From Hyphomonadaceae bacterium UBA5336 (GTDB lineage: Bacteria; Pseudomonadota; Alphaproteobacteria; Caulobacterales; Hyphomonadaceae): DNA of 64,000 nucleotides. Shown piece after piece: positions 1-8,801 of the stretch (its first letter is position 1; each line of letters opens with the position of its first letter). The translations under genes were made by a program, and so were the position numbers. The stretch is from positions 83,998-147,997 of the forward strand of contig DHQO01000025.1 in NCBI GenBank assembly GCA_002408125.1, written 5' to 3'. Under the pieces are notes generated by a model. It ran no database searches and was not told where the DNA came from. It saw only the letters and a list, made by a program, of their open reading frames with translations.

Positions 1-21
1 GATCAGATTTACGGAAGAAAT
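1..21. repeat. Direct repeat, copy 1 (partner at 1258-1278)
   Basis: The first 21 bases match positions 1258-1278 in 19 of 21 places and share an uninterrupted TTACGGAAGAAAT core. The two copies are in the same orientation and bracket about 1.25 kb that holds an unknown secreted-protein gene and a folE remnant. This could be a scar of an insertion or duplication. Sequence left of copy 1 is outside the window, so the repeat's true length cannot be judged. Confidence 0.5.
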
Positions 22-73
22 GTCCCGGCAGGGGCTAGGAAAGACTCTTTGGGCGACTGCGGTTTTGACTGGA

Positions 74-130
74 GTCTTTGTTTGATCCCGTATCGGCGCT
101 ACGCGCCTCACATGGATCGCGCTCAGGGCT
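74..130 (+). repeat. Dispersed structured repeat, copy A
   Basis: A unit of about 57 bp with a left arm TTTGATCCCGTATC, an inner hairpin (GGCGC-TAC-GCGCC), a right arm ATGGATCGCG and a constant tail GCTCAGGGCT. The same unit recurs at 41001-41110 and 50693-50956. The outer arms GATCC and GGATC pair. It is intergenic; reading frames crossing it are artefacts of the repeat. Confidence 0.8.
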
Positions 131-160
131 GCCCCCAGTGAGTGCGCAGCTTACTGTGGG

Positions 161-185
161 AAAATCGATCTGGGGGATCGATTTT
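161..185. repeat. Perfect 10-bp AT-rich palindrome with 5-base loop
   Basis: AAAATCGATC (161-170), loop TGGGG (171-175), GATCGATTTT (176-185). The stem is perfect and is A-rich on one side and T-rich on the other, so it could work as a bidirectional terminator or as a protein site. It lies 80 bases before the next gene. The rest of 1-265 shows nothing else beyond the two repeats listed. Confidence 0.5.
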
Positions 186-265
186 AGGCAGAGGATGAGG
201 CGTAGTTGGGTCGCCAGGTTTCTCAGCTTGACGCTGCGACAATCCGCCGTCAGGTTTGACTCAGG

Positions 266-970
266 ATGCTATTCTGGTGGCTTCTTTACAAAAACCTGCT
301 GCGCCCGGTGACGATTGTCATTTGGGCAGGCAGTTTGGCTGTGCCGGCCATCGGGCAGTCTGCCGCCAGTTCAACTTTCCTTTGCACCGAGAGTTTCGAG
401 GAGAATGGCGTCCAGGTATTCGTCTCTGCCTATAGTTACAATCCCATGGACCAGCTCAATTCCGGTACGCTTCTGAGCGACCCGCTCGCGCCAAGAAGTG
501 TCGCAGTCAGCACTTCGCTCACCTTCCCGGTGGTCGATGAACGGTTTGGGACGGTCGGGCTTGAGAACAGTGAGAGGCGGGAACTTGTTCTGTTCGCAGC
601 CAATGGCTTTTTTGCAGGGCCGCTGGCAGTAAATGTGTTTTTCCGCAATATCGGGGCGGCGACCGGCGAGGCGCTTCAATCGCGCAATCTCGAATGCCGC
701 TTCGCATTGGATGGCGTCATTTCACCGGACTTTCCGGAACTGGACGTAGAGCAGGACACTGTGGACGGCAGCTGGTCTGCTCGTTGCCGCGTCGATGATC
801 CCGATGCCAAGCTCGGGCTGGTGGATATTGGGATCATTGACAAGGATACAGGCGAGCCGGCGTATCGCGGGCGGTTTGGTTCTCAAGTGCCGCCGGAGAC
901 GATGCAGAAAATCGGCGATGCGATCAGGCAGACCGGCGAGAATGCACGGGCCGGATTGTGCGATTTCTGA
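266..970 (+). CDS. Hypothetical secreted protein, 234 aa
   Basis: I do not recognise a family. Residues about 12-31 are hydrophobic and end in an AIGQSAA stretch like a signal-peptidase site, so export to the periplasm or outside is likely. The mature part has four cysteines (FLCTE, LECRF, ARCRV and GLCDF near the C-terminus) that could form two disulfides. It contains no lipobox and no later membrane segment. Base composition is less GC-rich than most neighbours. It stands alone between the direct repeats at 1-21 and 1258-1278, which hints at an accessory gene. The start is uncertain because the first 11 residues are unusually aromatic for a signal peptide and no clear ribosome site precedes it. 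Confidence 0.55.
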   Translation: MLFWWLLYKNLLRPVTIVIWAGSLAVPAIGQSAASSTFLCTESFEENGVQVFVSAYSYNPMDQLNSGTLLSDPLAPRSVAVSTSLTFPVVDERFGTVGLENSERRELVLFAANGFFAGPLAVNVFFRNIGAATGEALQSRNLECRFALDGVISPDFPELDVEQDTVDGSWSARCRVDDPDAKLGLVDIGIIDKDTGEPAYRGRFGSQVPPETMQKIGDAIRQTGENARAGLCDF

Positions 971-1083
971 TGATCGATGTCGGGATACTCATTACACTAG
1001 GCGCCCGTGCTGAGCGGCCATTAAGGGCCAATCGCCGCCAGTTCCCATCTTAGCCGCAGCGCGAAGCTCAAGCTAACCAAAAA

Positions 1084-1105
1084 AGGCCCGGATTGCTGCG
1101 GGCCT
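1084..1105 (-). terminator. Rho-independent terminator of the folE remnant
   Basis: Stem AGGCCCG (1084-1090) pairs with CGGGCCT (1099-1105). On the minus strand it is followed by a run of T. It corresponds to the terminator of intact folE at 2184-2206, showing that the duplicated or remnant segment includes the 3' non-coding end. Confidence 0.7.
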
Positions 1106-1131
1106 CTCTCAATCTTAGCTCAGTGCCAAAC

Positions 1132-1233
1132 CTATTTTCCCGCAAGGCGCAGGAAGCGGTTGCGCAGATCCTTGTCGGTCTTGAAGACGCCGGTGAACTT
1201 GGTGGTCACGGTGGAGACGTGGTGGTGGTGCAC
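1132..1233 (-). pseudogene. Remnant of a second folE (C-terminal end only)
   Basis: On the minus strand these bases encode the last ~30 residues of GTP cyclohydrolase I, including VSTVTT and RNRFLRLAGK and a stop (TAG at 1134-1132), in the same frame as intact folE at 2233-2853. Nucleotide identity over about 88 bases is high, with differences mostly at third codon positions (for example the LAGK codons), as expected if this was once a functional paralogue. Homology stops abruptly near 1233 and no start or catalytic core remains. It keeps its own terminator. Confidence 0.75.
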
Positions 1234-1257
1234 GCAACTCACTGGTACTGGTTGGGG

Positions 1258-1278
1258 GATCAAAATTACGGAAGAAAT
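1258..1278. repeat. Direct repeat, copy 2 (partner at 1-21)
   Basis: Same orientation as the copy at 1-21, 19 of 21 bases identical. It lies just beyond the point where folE homology ends, consistent with a junction between unrelated segments. The remainder of 1279-1402 shows no recognisable element. Confidence 0.5.
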
Positions 1279-1402
1279 ACCCACTCCGAAGACATGTTCG
1301 GGCTGCCAAACAGATACCCACTCTTTTCAATACATCCGTCCCGGAGATTGCTCGCACGCGTCAGAGCGCTCATAAGCAATTGAAATCATTGTGGGGGTTC
1401 GC

Positions 1403-2152
1403 GTGACCACGAAAGATTCCAGAAAACAGTCATCGGGCCTGGCATTGGATGCCGTCGCCGAGGATCTGTTCGGTCTCAATATTCGTGGGATGAAATCCAT
1501 CCTGACGCTGTGGCGTGACCCGCAGCGGTATTTTCGTGCGGCGGAAACACCGGACTGGCAGGACGAATACACACCGTCGATCAGGCTCTGGCTGTCCTTC
1601 TTTGCGCTGTTGTCCGCCCTCAAATTCTGGTGGTTCGGAACCAATGAGGGAATGATCGGGGCATTTGCCTCCGGGTTCGCGAATGCGGGCATTCAGCTGC
1701 CCGAGGGCGTGACCTACGAAGATGTCGGGGCCGAGGCGGTGCTGTGGGTCTTTGGCCTGGTGCCGATCCTTCAGATCATCTGCATGTTCCTGCTTTCGAC
1801 CGTCTACAATGTCTGGGGAAGGCGCACGACGCTTGCGCTCAGGCAACGCTATCTGTTTGCCGTGATGGTTCCGAATGCGAGCCTGATGCCGGTCTTCCTG
1901 ACCATCATGCTGTTTATCCCTCAGACCATGATATCGACCTACGGGATGGTCCTGGCCGTCGCGACCCTGCTGGTTGATTTCCAGGCCGGGTATCGGGGCG
2001 GCTTTTCGAGTGTGTCCAGGATCGGACGTGCCTGGCGTGCAGCCTTGCTCGCTTTGATCCTGGTCACCATCAATGCCGGAACGACGATCGCCGCACAGAT
2101 CGCAGGCATCATCTTCATCGGCCGGCAATATGGTTTTGCACTGCCGGGCTAA
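1403..2152 (+). CDS. Multi-pass membrane protein, possibly DUF3667/Yip1-like, 249 aa
   Basis: The N-terminal region contains an LTLWRDPQRYF motif followed by a tryptophan-rich first membrane segment. This resembles the C-terminal membrane half of DUF3667-type proteins of alphaproteobacteria, but the zinc-ribbon start of that family is absent. About five hydrophobic helices follow (roughly residues 55-75, 100-125, 140-165, 170-185 and 205-235). The start is taken at GTG 1403 because GGGGG at 1393-1397 gives a ribosome site with five-base spacing; GTG 1391 is possible. The gene converges on folE across a shared terminator. Function unknown. Confidence 0.6.
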   Translation: MTTKDSRKQSSGLALDAVAEDLFGLNIRGMKSILTLWRDPQRYFRAAETPDWQDEYTPSIRLWLSFFALLSALKFWWFGTNEGMIGAFASGFANAGIQLPEGVTYEDVGAEAVLWVFGLVPILQIICMFLLSTVYNVWGRRTTLALRQRYLFAVMVPNASLMPVFLTIMLFIPQTMISTYGMVLAVATLLVDFQAGYRGGFSSVSRIGRAWRAALLALILVTINAGTTIAAQIAGIIFIGRQYGFALPG

Positions 2153-2183
2153 GCCGAGGGCGTGGCACCTCCGCCAAGCAAAA

Positions 2184-2206
2184 AGGCCCGCAATGGCTGC
2201 GGGCCT
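2184..2206. terminator. Bidirectional terminator between the membrane protein gene and folE
   Basis: AGGCCCGC (2184-2191) pairs with GCGGGCCT (2199-2206). There is an A run on the left (T run for folE) and TTT on the right (for the plus-strand gene), so it can end transcription in both directions. Confidence 0.8.
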
Positions 2207-2232
2207 TTCCAAATCTCAATTGAGTACGCGCC

Positions 2233-2853
2233 TTACTTCCCGGCGAGGCGCAGGAAGCGGTTGCGCAGATCCTTGTCGGTCTTGAAGACGCCGGTGAACT
2301 GGGTGGTCACGGTGGAGACATGGCGGTGATGGACGCCGCGCGTCGTCATGCATTCGTGCACCGCATCGATCAGCACGGCCACGCCCATGGGCGCGAGGCT
2401 TTCGGTGATTGCATCGCAGATCTGCTGGGTCATGGTCTCCTGCGTCTGCAGGCGCTTGGAGAAGATCTCGACCACGCGCGCGAGCTTGGAGATGCCGACC
2501 ACTGACTGGGTCGGCATATAGGCGACATAGGCCTTGCCCAGGAAGGGCGCCATATGGTGCTCGCAATGGCTCTCGACCTCGATGTCGCGCAGCATGACGA
2601 TGTCGTCATAGCCCTGCACGTCCTCGAAGGTGCGCGAGAGATATTTCACCGGGTCTTCGGCATAGCCGGAAAACCACTCCTTGTAGGCATTCACGACGCG
2701 CTTGGGCGTGTCGATCAGGCCTTCGCGCTGAGGGTCGTCTCCGGCCCATGCGATCAGGGTGCGAACCGCTTCTTCGGCTTCCTCCTGGGTCGGGCGGCGA
2801 AGTTCTTCTGCGCGCTCGAACGTGTTCTTCGGTGTGATGGCGTCCATGGCCAA
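2233..2853 (-). CDS. folE: GTP cyclohydrolase I, 206 aa
   Basis: Converts GTP to 7,8-dihydroneopterin triphosphate, the entry step for folate and, in bacteria that make it, queuosine. The length is normal for the single-domain enzyme. Family motifs are clear: ESHCEHHMAPF carries zinc-binding Cys and His; VVGISKLAR, RLQTQETMTQQI and VLIDAVHECMTTRGV follow; the C-terminus ends FLRLAGK. The protein is cytoplasmic and normally forms a decamer. It is transcribed alone, ending in the terminator at 2184-2206. A remnant of a second copy lies at 1132-1233. queF at 27090 uses a product derived from this pathway. Confidence 0.96.
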   Translation of the reverse strand: MAMDAITPKNTFERAEELRRPTQEEAEEAVRTLIAWAGDDPQREGLIDTPKRVVNAYKEWFSGYAEDPVKYLSRTFEDVQGYDDIVMLRDIEVESHCEHHMAPFLGKAYVAYMPTQSVVGISKLARVVEIFSKRLQTQETMTQQICDAITESLAPMGVAVLIDAVHECMTTRGVHHRHVSTVTTQFTGVFKTDKDLRNRFLRLAGK

Positions 2854-3156
2854 TGTGTACTTCCTTCACTGAGGGACGAGGGTCGAGCCGGGGCTTAATC
2901 GGGGCAATACGCCCTCCCGAAGCCCGGACTTAACGCCCGCCCGAGTTGCTACCCTCAGGGCGATATCTCCCAACTTAAGCAGGAGAAGTGCCGGTTTCCA
3001 GCATGTCGCCGGGGAACCAGCCGCGATTCCCTACGCGCAATTTGCCGAAAACGCCATGCGCACTGCAGCAAACATACGTGCAGACAGTTTACGATTATAT
3101 GTGCCGATTTGATGAGATTGGCCGCGCCGAAGTCGGTTGGGCTCTTGTTCGAATGC

Positions 3157-3176
3157 CCGCTTTCTGCGTAAAGCGG
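3157..3176 (+). promoter_or_regulatory. Hairpin directly before the cysS start codon
   Basis: CCGCTTT (3157-3163), loop CTGCGT, AAAGCGG (3170-3176); the ATG follows four bases later. The stem covers the only purine-rich stretch (AAAGCGG) that could act as a ribosome site, so it could limit cysS translation. The rest of the 2854-3180 gap shows no RNA gene or repeat. Confidence 0.35.
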
Positions 3177-3180
3177 CGCG

Positions 3181-4566
<1,386 letters not shown>

Positions 4567-4606
4567 GGGAACTCCAGTACCGGCTCCCGCGTAAATCGCC
4601 CAGCGG

Positions 4607-5266
4607 ATGGCGATTGGGAAAAGTCTGGTGGTTTACACAGCAAGCTCCGATACTCGGGAGATGACACAGGTCCACAATCTTTGCTCCCTGATGAACTCGC
4701 TGGTTGAGAACACTCAGGGCGACAAGATTACCGTGCGCGACCTGCTCGATGCGGTGGGCCGGCGCTCCTATGGACCGGTTCTGCTGCTTCTGGGCTTTGT
4801 CTCGATCAGCCCGCTGACCATCGTGCCGGGCGCCAATACGCTGACATCGCTGCTCATCCTGCTCATCTCGGTGCAGATCCCGTTCGGGCGGAAATATCCC
4901 TGGGTGCCCAAGCGTGCGCTCGATTTCACCTTCGAGCGCAAGCACCTGCTCAGCGGTGTGGAAAGCTCGCAGAAATATGTCGCGAGGATCGATGCGCTAT
5001 TGCGCCCGCGCCTGACCTTCCTGACCGAGCCACCCTTCGCCCAGCTTGTGGCGCTGATCTGCGTGGCGGCGGCAATTGTCTGCTTCCCGCTGAGTTTTGT
5101 GCCCTTTGGGCCAGTGCTGCCGGGCATTGCGGTGATGCTTTTCGGCCTCGGCCTGACCTCGCGTGACGGCCTGGTGATCCTCGGCGCCGGGCTGAGCCTC
5201 GCTGCCTCGATCTACGTCCTGTTCCGGCTATGGAGCCGGATCATGCAGGTCTTCGGCCTCGCATAG
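4607..5266 (+). CDS. ExoD-family exopolysaccharide synthesis membrane protein, 219 aa
   Basis: Matches the ExoD family in length and pattern: a soluble N-terminus with VRDLLDAVGRRSYGP, a first membrane region GPVLLLLGFVSISP followed by PGANTLTSLLILLISVQIPFG, and two or three more helices towards the C-terminus (about residues 145-215). ExoD members are inner-membrane proteins linked to exopolysaccharide production and alkali tolerance in rhizobia; the biochemical role is not known. The start is uncertain: ATG 4607, ATG 4664 and a later ATG are all in frame and none has a good ribosome site. Confidence 0.8.
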   Translation: MAIGKSLVVYTASSDTREMTQVHNLCSLMNSLVENTQGDKITVRDLLDAVGRRSYGPVLLLLGFVSISPLTIVPGANTLTSLLILLISVQIPFGRKYPWVPKRALDFTFERKHLLSGVESSQKYVARIDALLRPRLTFLTEPPFAQLVALICVAAAIVCFPLSFVPFGPVLPGIAVMLFGLGLTSRDGLVILGAGLSLAASIYVLFRLWSRIMQVFGLA

Positions 5267-5391
5267 GGTTGTTTTTCCAAGTCTTAATATTCCCCAGCTG
5301 CGAGACCCGCGCTGGCCCAGTTCTTGCGATATGCGAGACGAGCCTTACGAGGTCGTAATTTTTTATGGAGCCTTTTCAAGGAAGTAACTTG

Positions 5392-5547
5392 ATGCCTTTT
5401 CCTGAGCACATTTCAATCGAAAAGCGGTCACGCAGCCGACCCATGCTTTTTTGGAACGGAACTTATGCGCAGATCAGGCTTTTCCTGAACCACCGGGCGC
5501 CCGATTTCGTAGAGCTAGTGACGCAAGAAGTAAGTGATGGAGTTTGA
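5392..5547 (+). CDS. Possible small protein of 51 aa upstream of the MlaC-like gene
   Basis: ATG 5392 is preceded at seven-base spacing by AAGGAAG, one of the best ribosome sites in this part of the window. The frame ends four bases before the start of the next gene, an arrangement that suits translational coupling. The product is basic and aromatic (RSRSRPMLFW, then a hydrophobic FLNH segment) and resembles nothing I know. The region is more AT-rich than its neighbours. It could equally be leader RNA with a chance reading frame. Confidence 0.35.
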   Translation: MPFPEHISIEKRSRSRPMLFWNGTYAQIRLFLNHRAPDFVELVTQEVSDGV

Positions 5548-5550
5548 AAG

Positions 5551-6114
5551 ATGGTGCGGACTGCCTTGATTTCTTTCGCCGCGATGATGATGGCCGGTGC
5601 TGCACATGCAGGTGTTGAAGCCGAGACCCTGATCGCGGAAACCGCAACCGAGCTGACCACCGGACAGGTCGATTCCCGCGTTCTCGACGATGTGGTCGAC
5701 ACCACGGCGATTGCCCGCTTCACCCTCGGCCGGCATGCCCGCGACCTGCCGGAAGCCGATGTGGAGCGTTTTTCAGCTGCCTTTGACCGGTTTCTCGACA
5801 CCACGTTCGACGACCAGGCCCAGCGCTTTTCCGGCGCGCGTATCGATGTCGTCGGCTCGGTCGACCGCACGCCGAACGACTCTATCGTCACCACCCGCGT
5901 GACCCTGCCGGGTGAGGCGCCCGAGACGGTGCGCTGGCGCGTGATCAACCGCAACGGCTCCTGGCGTGTGGTGGACGTACAGGCCTTCGGCCTGTGGCTT
6001 GCCATCGAACAGCGCGCCCAGATCGCCGCGATCCTTGACCAGAATGGCGGCAGCATCGACGATGTGATCGCCAGCCTGGATGAGGGCGAGGGCTTCGGGA
6101 AAAACCGCGGCTAA
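5551..6114 (+). CDS. MlaC/Ttg2D-type phospholipid-binding periplasmic protein, 187 aa
   Basis: A signal peptide (residues 1-20, ending GAAHA) is followed by the MlaC pattern: DDVVDTTAIARFTLGRHARD, then a helix with FSAAFDRFLDTTF, and a C-terminal WRVINRNGSWRVVDVQAFG strand pair typical of the family's lipid-carrying fold. MlaC shuttles phospholipids across the periplasm. The usual mlaDEF partners are not adjacent, so this is an orphan copy. A GGAG eight bases before ATG 5551 supports the start. It converges on uvrC with only 15 bases between the ends. Confidence 0.82.
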   Translation: MVRTALISFAAMMMAGAAHAGVEAETLIAETATELTTGQVDSRVLDDVVDTTAIARFTLGRHARDLPEADVERFSAAFDRFLDTTFDDQAQRFSGARIDVVGSVDRTPNDSIVTTRVTLPGEAPETVRWRVINRNGSWRVVDVQAFGLWLAIEQRAQIAAILDQNGGSIDDVIASLDEGEGFGKNRG

Positions 6115-6129
6115 CAGCCTGCCTGGCCG

Positions 6130-8019
6130 TCATCCTGAATGGAAGTGCCCGTAGATCCGTTCGGCAAGTGCCGCGCTGATTCCTTCGACTTCGGCGATAT
6201 CGGACAATTTGGCCCTGGCGACACCGCGCGCGGACCCGAAGCGATGGAGCAGGGCCTTCTTGCGTGACGGGCCGATGCCTTCGATCTCGTCCAACGGGCT
6301 CTTCTTGATATCGGCTGAGCGTTTCGCCCGGTGGGCGCCGATGGCCCAGCGGTGGGCCTCGTCGCGCAGGCGCTGGAGATAGTAGAGCACCGGCGAGTTG
6401 GGCGGCATCTGGAACGAGGCGCGGGCCGGCCGGAAGAAGGTCTCGCGCCCGGCATTGCGGTCCGGCCCCTTGGCGATGGCGACGAGATTGAGGTCATCTG
6501 GACCCAGCCCGAGTTCGGCAAGCGTCTCCAGCACAGCCGAGAGCTGGCCCTGTCCGCCATCGATCAGGACGAGATCGGGATATGTGTCGAGTTCCGAAAT
6601 CGGCTTGCCGGCCTCCTCGCCCTCCTTGATGAGGCGTGTGAAGCGGCGGCGCATCACCTCGCGCATCATGCCGTAATCGTCGCCCGGCTCCAGCTCTTCA
6701 TCCTTGATGTTGAACTTGCGGTACTGGCTCTTGTCGAAGCCCTCCGGCCCGGCCACCACCATGCCGCCCACCGCATTCGAGCCCTGGATATGAGAGTTGT
6801 CATAGACCTCGATCCGGCGCGGCTGGGCCGGCAGGTCGAAGGCGGTTTCCACTTCGCTGAGCAGGCGCTGCTGGCTGGCGGCCTCGGCGAGCTTACGCGC
6901 CAGCGCTTCGCGGGCATTGCGCTCGGCCTGGGCGAGCAGGTCCTTCTTGCCGCCGCGCTGGGGCGTGCGGATTTCCACCTTGTGGCTGGCGGTCAGCTCC
7001 AGCGCGTCCTGGATCAGCTCGATCTGGTCGGGCGTCTCGTTGACCAGGATCAGGCGCGGTGGTGGGCGGCTGTCATAGAACTGGACGAGGAAGGCGGAGA
7101 GGATTTCCGCGTCGCCCTCATCGGTCTCGTGGCGCGGGAAGTGAACCGATGTGCCCCAGTTCTGCCCCGCGCGGATGAAGAAGACCTGCACGCAGGAGAC
7201 CCCGCCATCGCGGGCGAGCGCGAAAACGTCGGCTTCCTCCACGCCCTCGGGATTGATGTCCTGGCTGGCGCGCACGACGCTGATCGCGCGGATCCGGTCG
7301 CGCAGGCGGGCGGCGCGCTCGAACTCCATCGCTTCGGAGGCCGCATCCATCTCCCTGGCGAGCTGTTTTTGCAGGTCGAGGGATTTCCCGCGCAGGAAAT
7401 CGGCCGCCTGGTCGGCGAGCGCCTGATAGTCCTCAATCGAGATCTCGCCAGTGCACGGCGCCGAGCAGCGCTTGATCTGGTGCAGCATGCAGGGGCGCGA
7501 GCGGATCGAATACACACTGTCTTCGCAGGTGCGCAGGAGAAAGGCCTTTTGCAGCGTGTCGAGCGTGCGCATCACTGCACCGGCGCTGGCGAAGGGGCCG
7601 AAATAGTCGCCCCGGTCGCGTTTTTCGCCGCGATACTTCAGGATCTGCGGAGCCTCATGGTCGCGCCGGATGAGGATATAGGGAAACGACTTGTCATCGC
7701 GCAGCAGGATGTTGAAGCGCGGTTTGAAGCGCTTGATGAGATTGGCTTCGAGGAGAAGCGCTTCGGTCTCGGTCTCGGTGACGACGAATTCCATCGCGGT
7801 GGTCAACGAGATCATCCGCGCGATGCGCTGGGTGTGCCCGCCCATGCGGGTATAGGAACTCACCCGGTTCTTCAGGTTCCGCGCCTTGCCGACATAGAGC
7901 ACCTCCTCGCCTGCGCCATACATGCGGTAGACGCCCGGCCGGGGCGGCAGGCGGGAGAGATTGTCGGCAATGATATCGACCCCGCGCCGGGCGGTCGGCC
8001 GATCGGTTGAATCGCTCAT
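6130..8019 (-). CDS. uvrC: Excinuclease ABC subunit C, 629 aa
   Basis: Makes both incisions around a damaged base after UvrB loading in nucleotide excision repair. The N-terminal GIY-YIG nuclease is visible (PGVYRMYGAGEEVLYVGKARNLKNRV, split across residues ~28-54). Next come the Cys-containing SRPCMLHQIKRCSAPC segment and a UVR helix (EAMEFERAARLRDRI). The RNase H-like second nuclease carries EVYDNSHIQGSNAVGGMVV and DLVLIDGGQGQL. A C-terminal helix-hairpin-helix (EGIGPSRKKALLHRFGS) completes it. Full length, monocistronic. Confidence 0.97.
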   Translation of the reverse strand: MSDSTDRPTARRGVDIIADNLSRLPPRPGVYRMYGAGEEVLYVGKARNLKNRVSSYTRMGGHTQRIARMISLTTAMEFVVTETETEALLLEANLIKRFKPRFNILLRDDKSFPYILIRRDHEAPQILKYRGEKRDRGDYFGPFASAGAVMRTLDTLQKAFLLRTCEDSVYSIRSRPCMLHQIKRCSAPCTGEISIEDYQALADQAADFLRGKSLDLQKQLAREMDAASEAMEFERAARLRDRIRAISVVRASQDINPEGVEEADVFALARDGGVSCVQVFFIRAGQNWGTSVHFPRHETDEGDAEILSAFLVQFYDSRPPPRLILVNETPDQIELIQDALELTASHKVEIRTPQRGGKKDLLAQAERNAREALARKLAEAASQQRLLSEVETAFDLPAQPRRIEVYDNSHIQGSNAVGGMVVAGPEGFDKSQYRKFNIKDEELEPGDDYGMMREVMRRRFTRLIKEGEEAGKPISELDTYPDLVLIDGGQGQLSAVLETLAELGLGPDDLNLVAIAKGPDRNAGRETFFRPARASFQMPPNSPVLYYLQRLRDEAHRWAIGAHRAKRSADIKKSPLDEIEGIGPSRKKALLHRFGSARGVARAKLSDIAEVEGISAALAERIYGHFHSG

Positions 8020-8058
8020 CAGGGCAATCTAGGGCGCCACATCGGGCCGCGCGAGGGC

Positions 8059-8349
8059 TTATAGGAGCGTTTCTGTCAGTGACAGGACGCTTGGGCCAAG
8101 GGTGAAGCCGAAGGCGACACCGAAAATCATCACGGTGACGACGGCAAATCCGAACTGTCGGGCCATGCCGGGCGTATCGTCGCCATCGTCAGAGCGGCGC
8201 ACGAACATCCACATGGCGATAAGACAGAACATGCAGCCGGCCAGCAGCTGCTCGGCCATCGACATGCCGACGATGAATTCCCAAACATATTCAAGGAACT
8301 CGGAGAATTCCCGTTTTGCAGCGCGAAGAGTGGCGTTCAAGTCGGCCAT
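8059..8349 (-). CDS. Small hypothetical membrane protein, 96 aa
   Basis: Family not recognised. The first ~30 residues are amphipathic and charged. Two predicted membrane helices follow (about residues 33-50, LLAGCMFCLIAMWMFV, and 66-88, FGFAVVTVMIFGVAFGF), separated by an acidic loop RRSDDGDDT. Ends near 8059 just upstream of uvrC on the same strand, so it may be cotranscribed with it. Codon use agrees with neighbours, which supports a real gene. Confidence 0.55.
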   Translation of the reverse strand: MADLNATLRAAKREFSEFLEYVWEFIVGMSMAEQLLAGCMFCLIAMWMFVRRSDDGDDTPGMARQFGFAVVTVMIFGVAFGFTLGPSVLSLTETLL

Positions 8350-8700
8350 GTTTCAAGATCCAGGTGCCCGTCCCAGCAGCACATGATAATCGCAGACTTC
8401 TAGCAGATCTGTCTTTCCGAAAGGTGACCGGACAGACGGAAATGATGGGCTCCATGTGCACGCTACGGCACGGTTCGTCGCCGCAGACCAGGTGTTGGCG
8501 GTGCCATTGAGGTGGTCAATGCCGGCAATGCTCAGTGCCCGGCGATGACCGCTGGCTTGGGCGTGGAACGCGGCGGCGGGCGAAATTTGGGGCTTTTGTG
8601 ATGACGTGATTGAAGTTTTTCTGCTGCGCTGAGGCCTGGGCCGGCGCAGCCAGGACGCTCCGGCGCTGTTGTGTCACGGCGAGACCAGGCCCGTATTCTT

Positions 8701-8715
8701 ATAGGCAGAAACTAT
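8701..8715 (+). promoter_or_regulatory. OxyR-like half site upstream of dps
   Basis: ATAG (8701-8704), seven bases, CTAT (8712-8715): the exact tetranucleotide pair and spacing of an OxyR dimer site. The second pair expected seven bases further on is not present. It lies about 90 bases before dps, a gene often controlled by OxyR. The rest of the 8350-8801 gap shows no other element I can support. Confidence 0.4.
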
Positions 8716-8801
8716 AGCTCGCCATATGCGTTTCAATTTGAACTCGCCCGACAGCACCCCACCTGTCGGAGGTGAACGAATTCTGGATGGAGACCAATCC
8801 C

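Noticed and set aside
78..311. Small open frame over the first repeat (also 40824-41054 minus and 50632-50952 minus)
   Set aside because: The predicted peptides share an SHGSRSGL-like string only because they translate the repeat. No ribosome site, no independent conservation.
8716..8740. Second half of an OxyR site near dps
   Set aside because: At the required spacing the bases read CATA with no match to ATAG, so only a half site is claimed.
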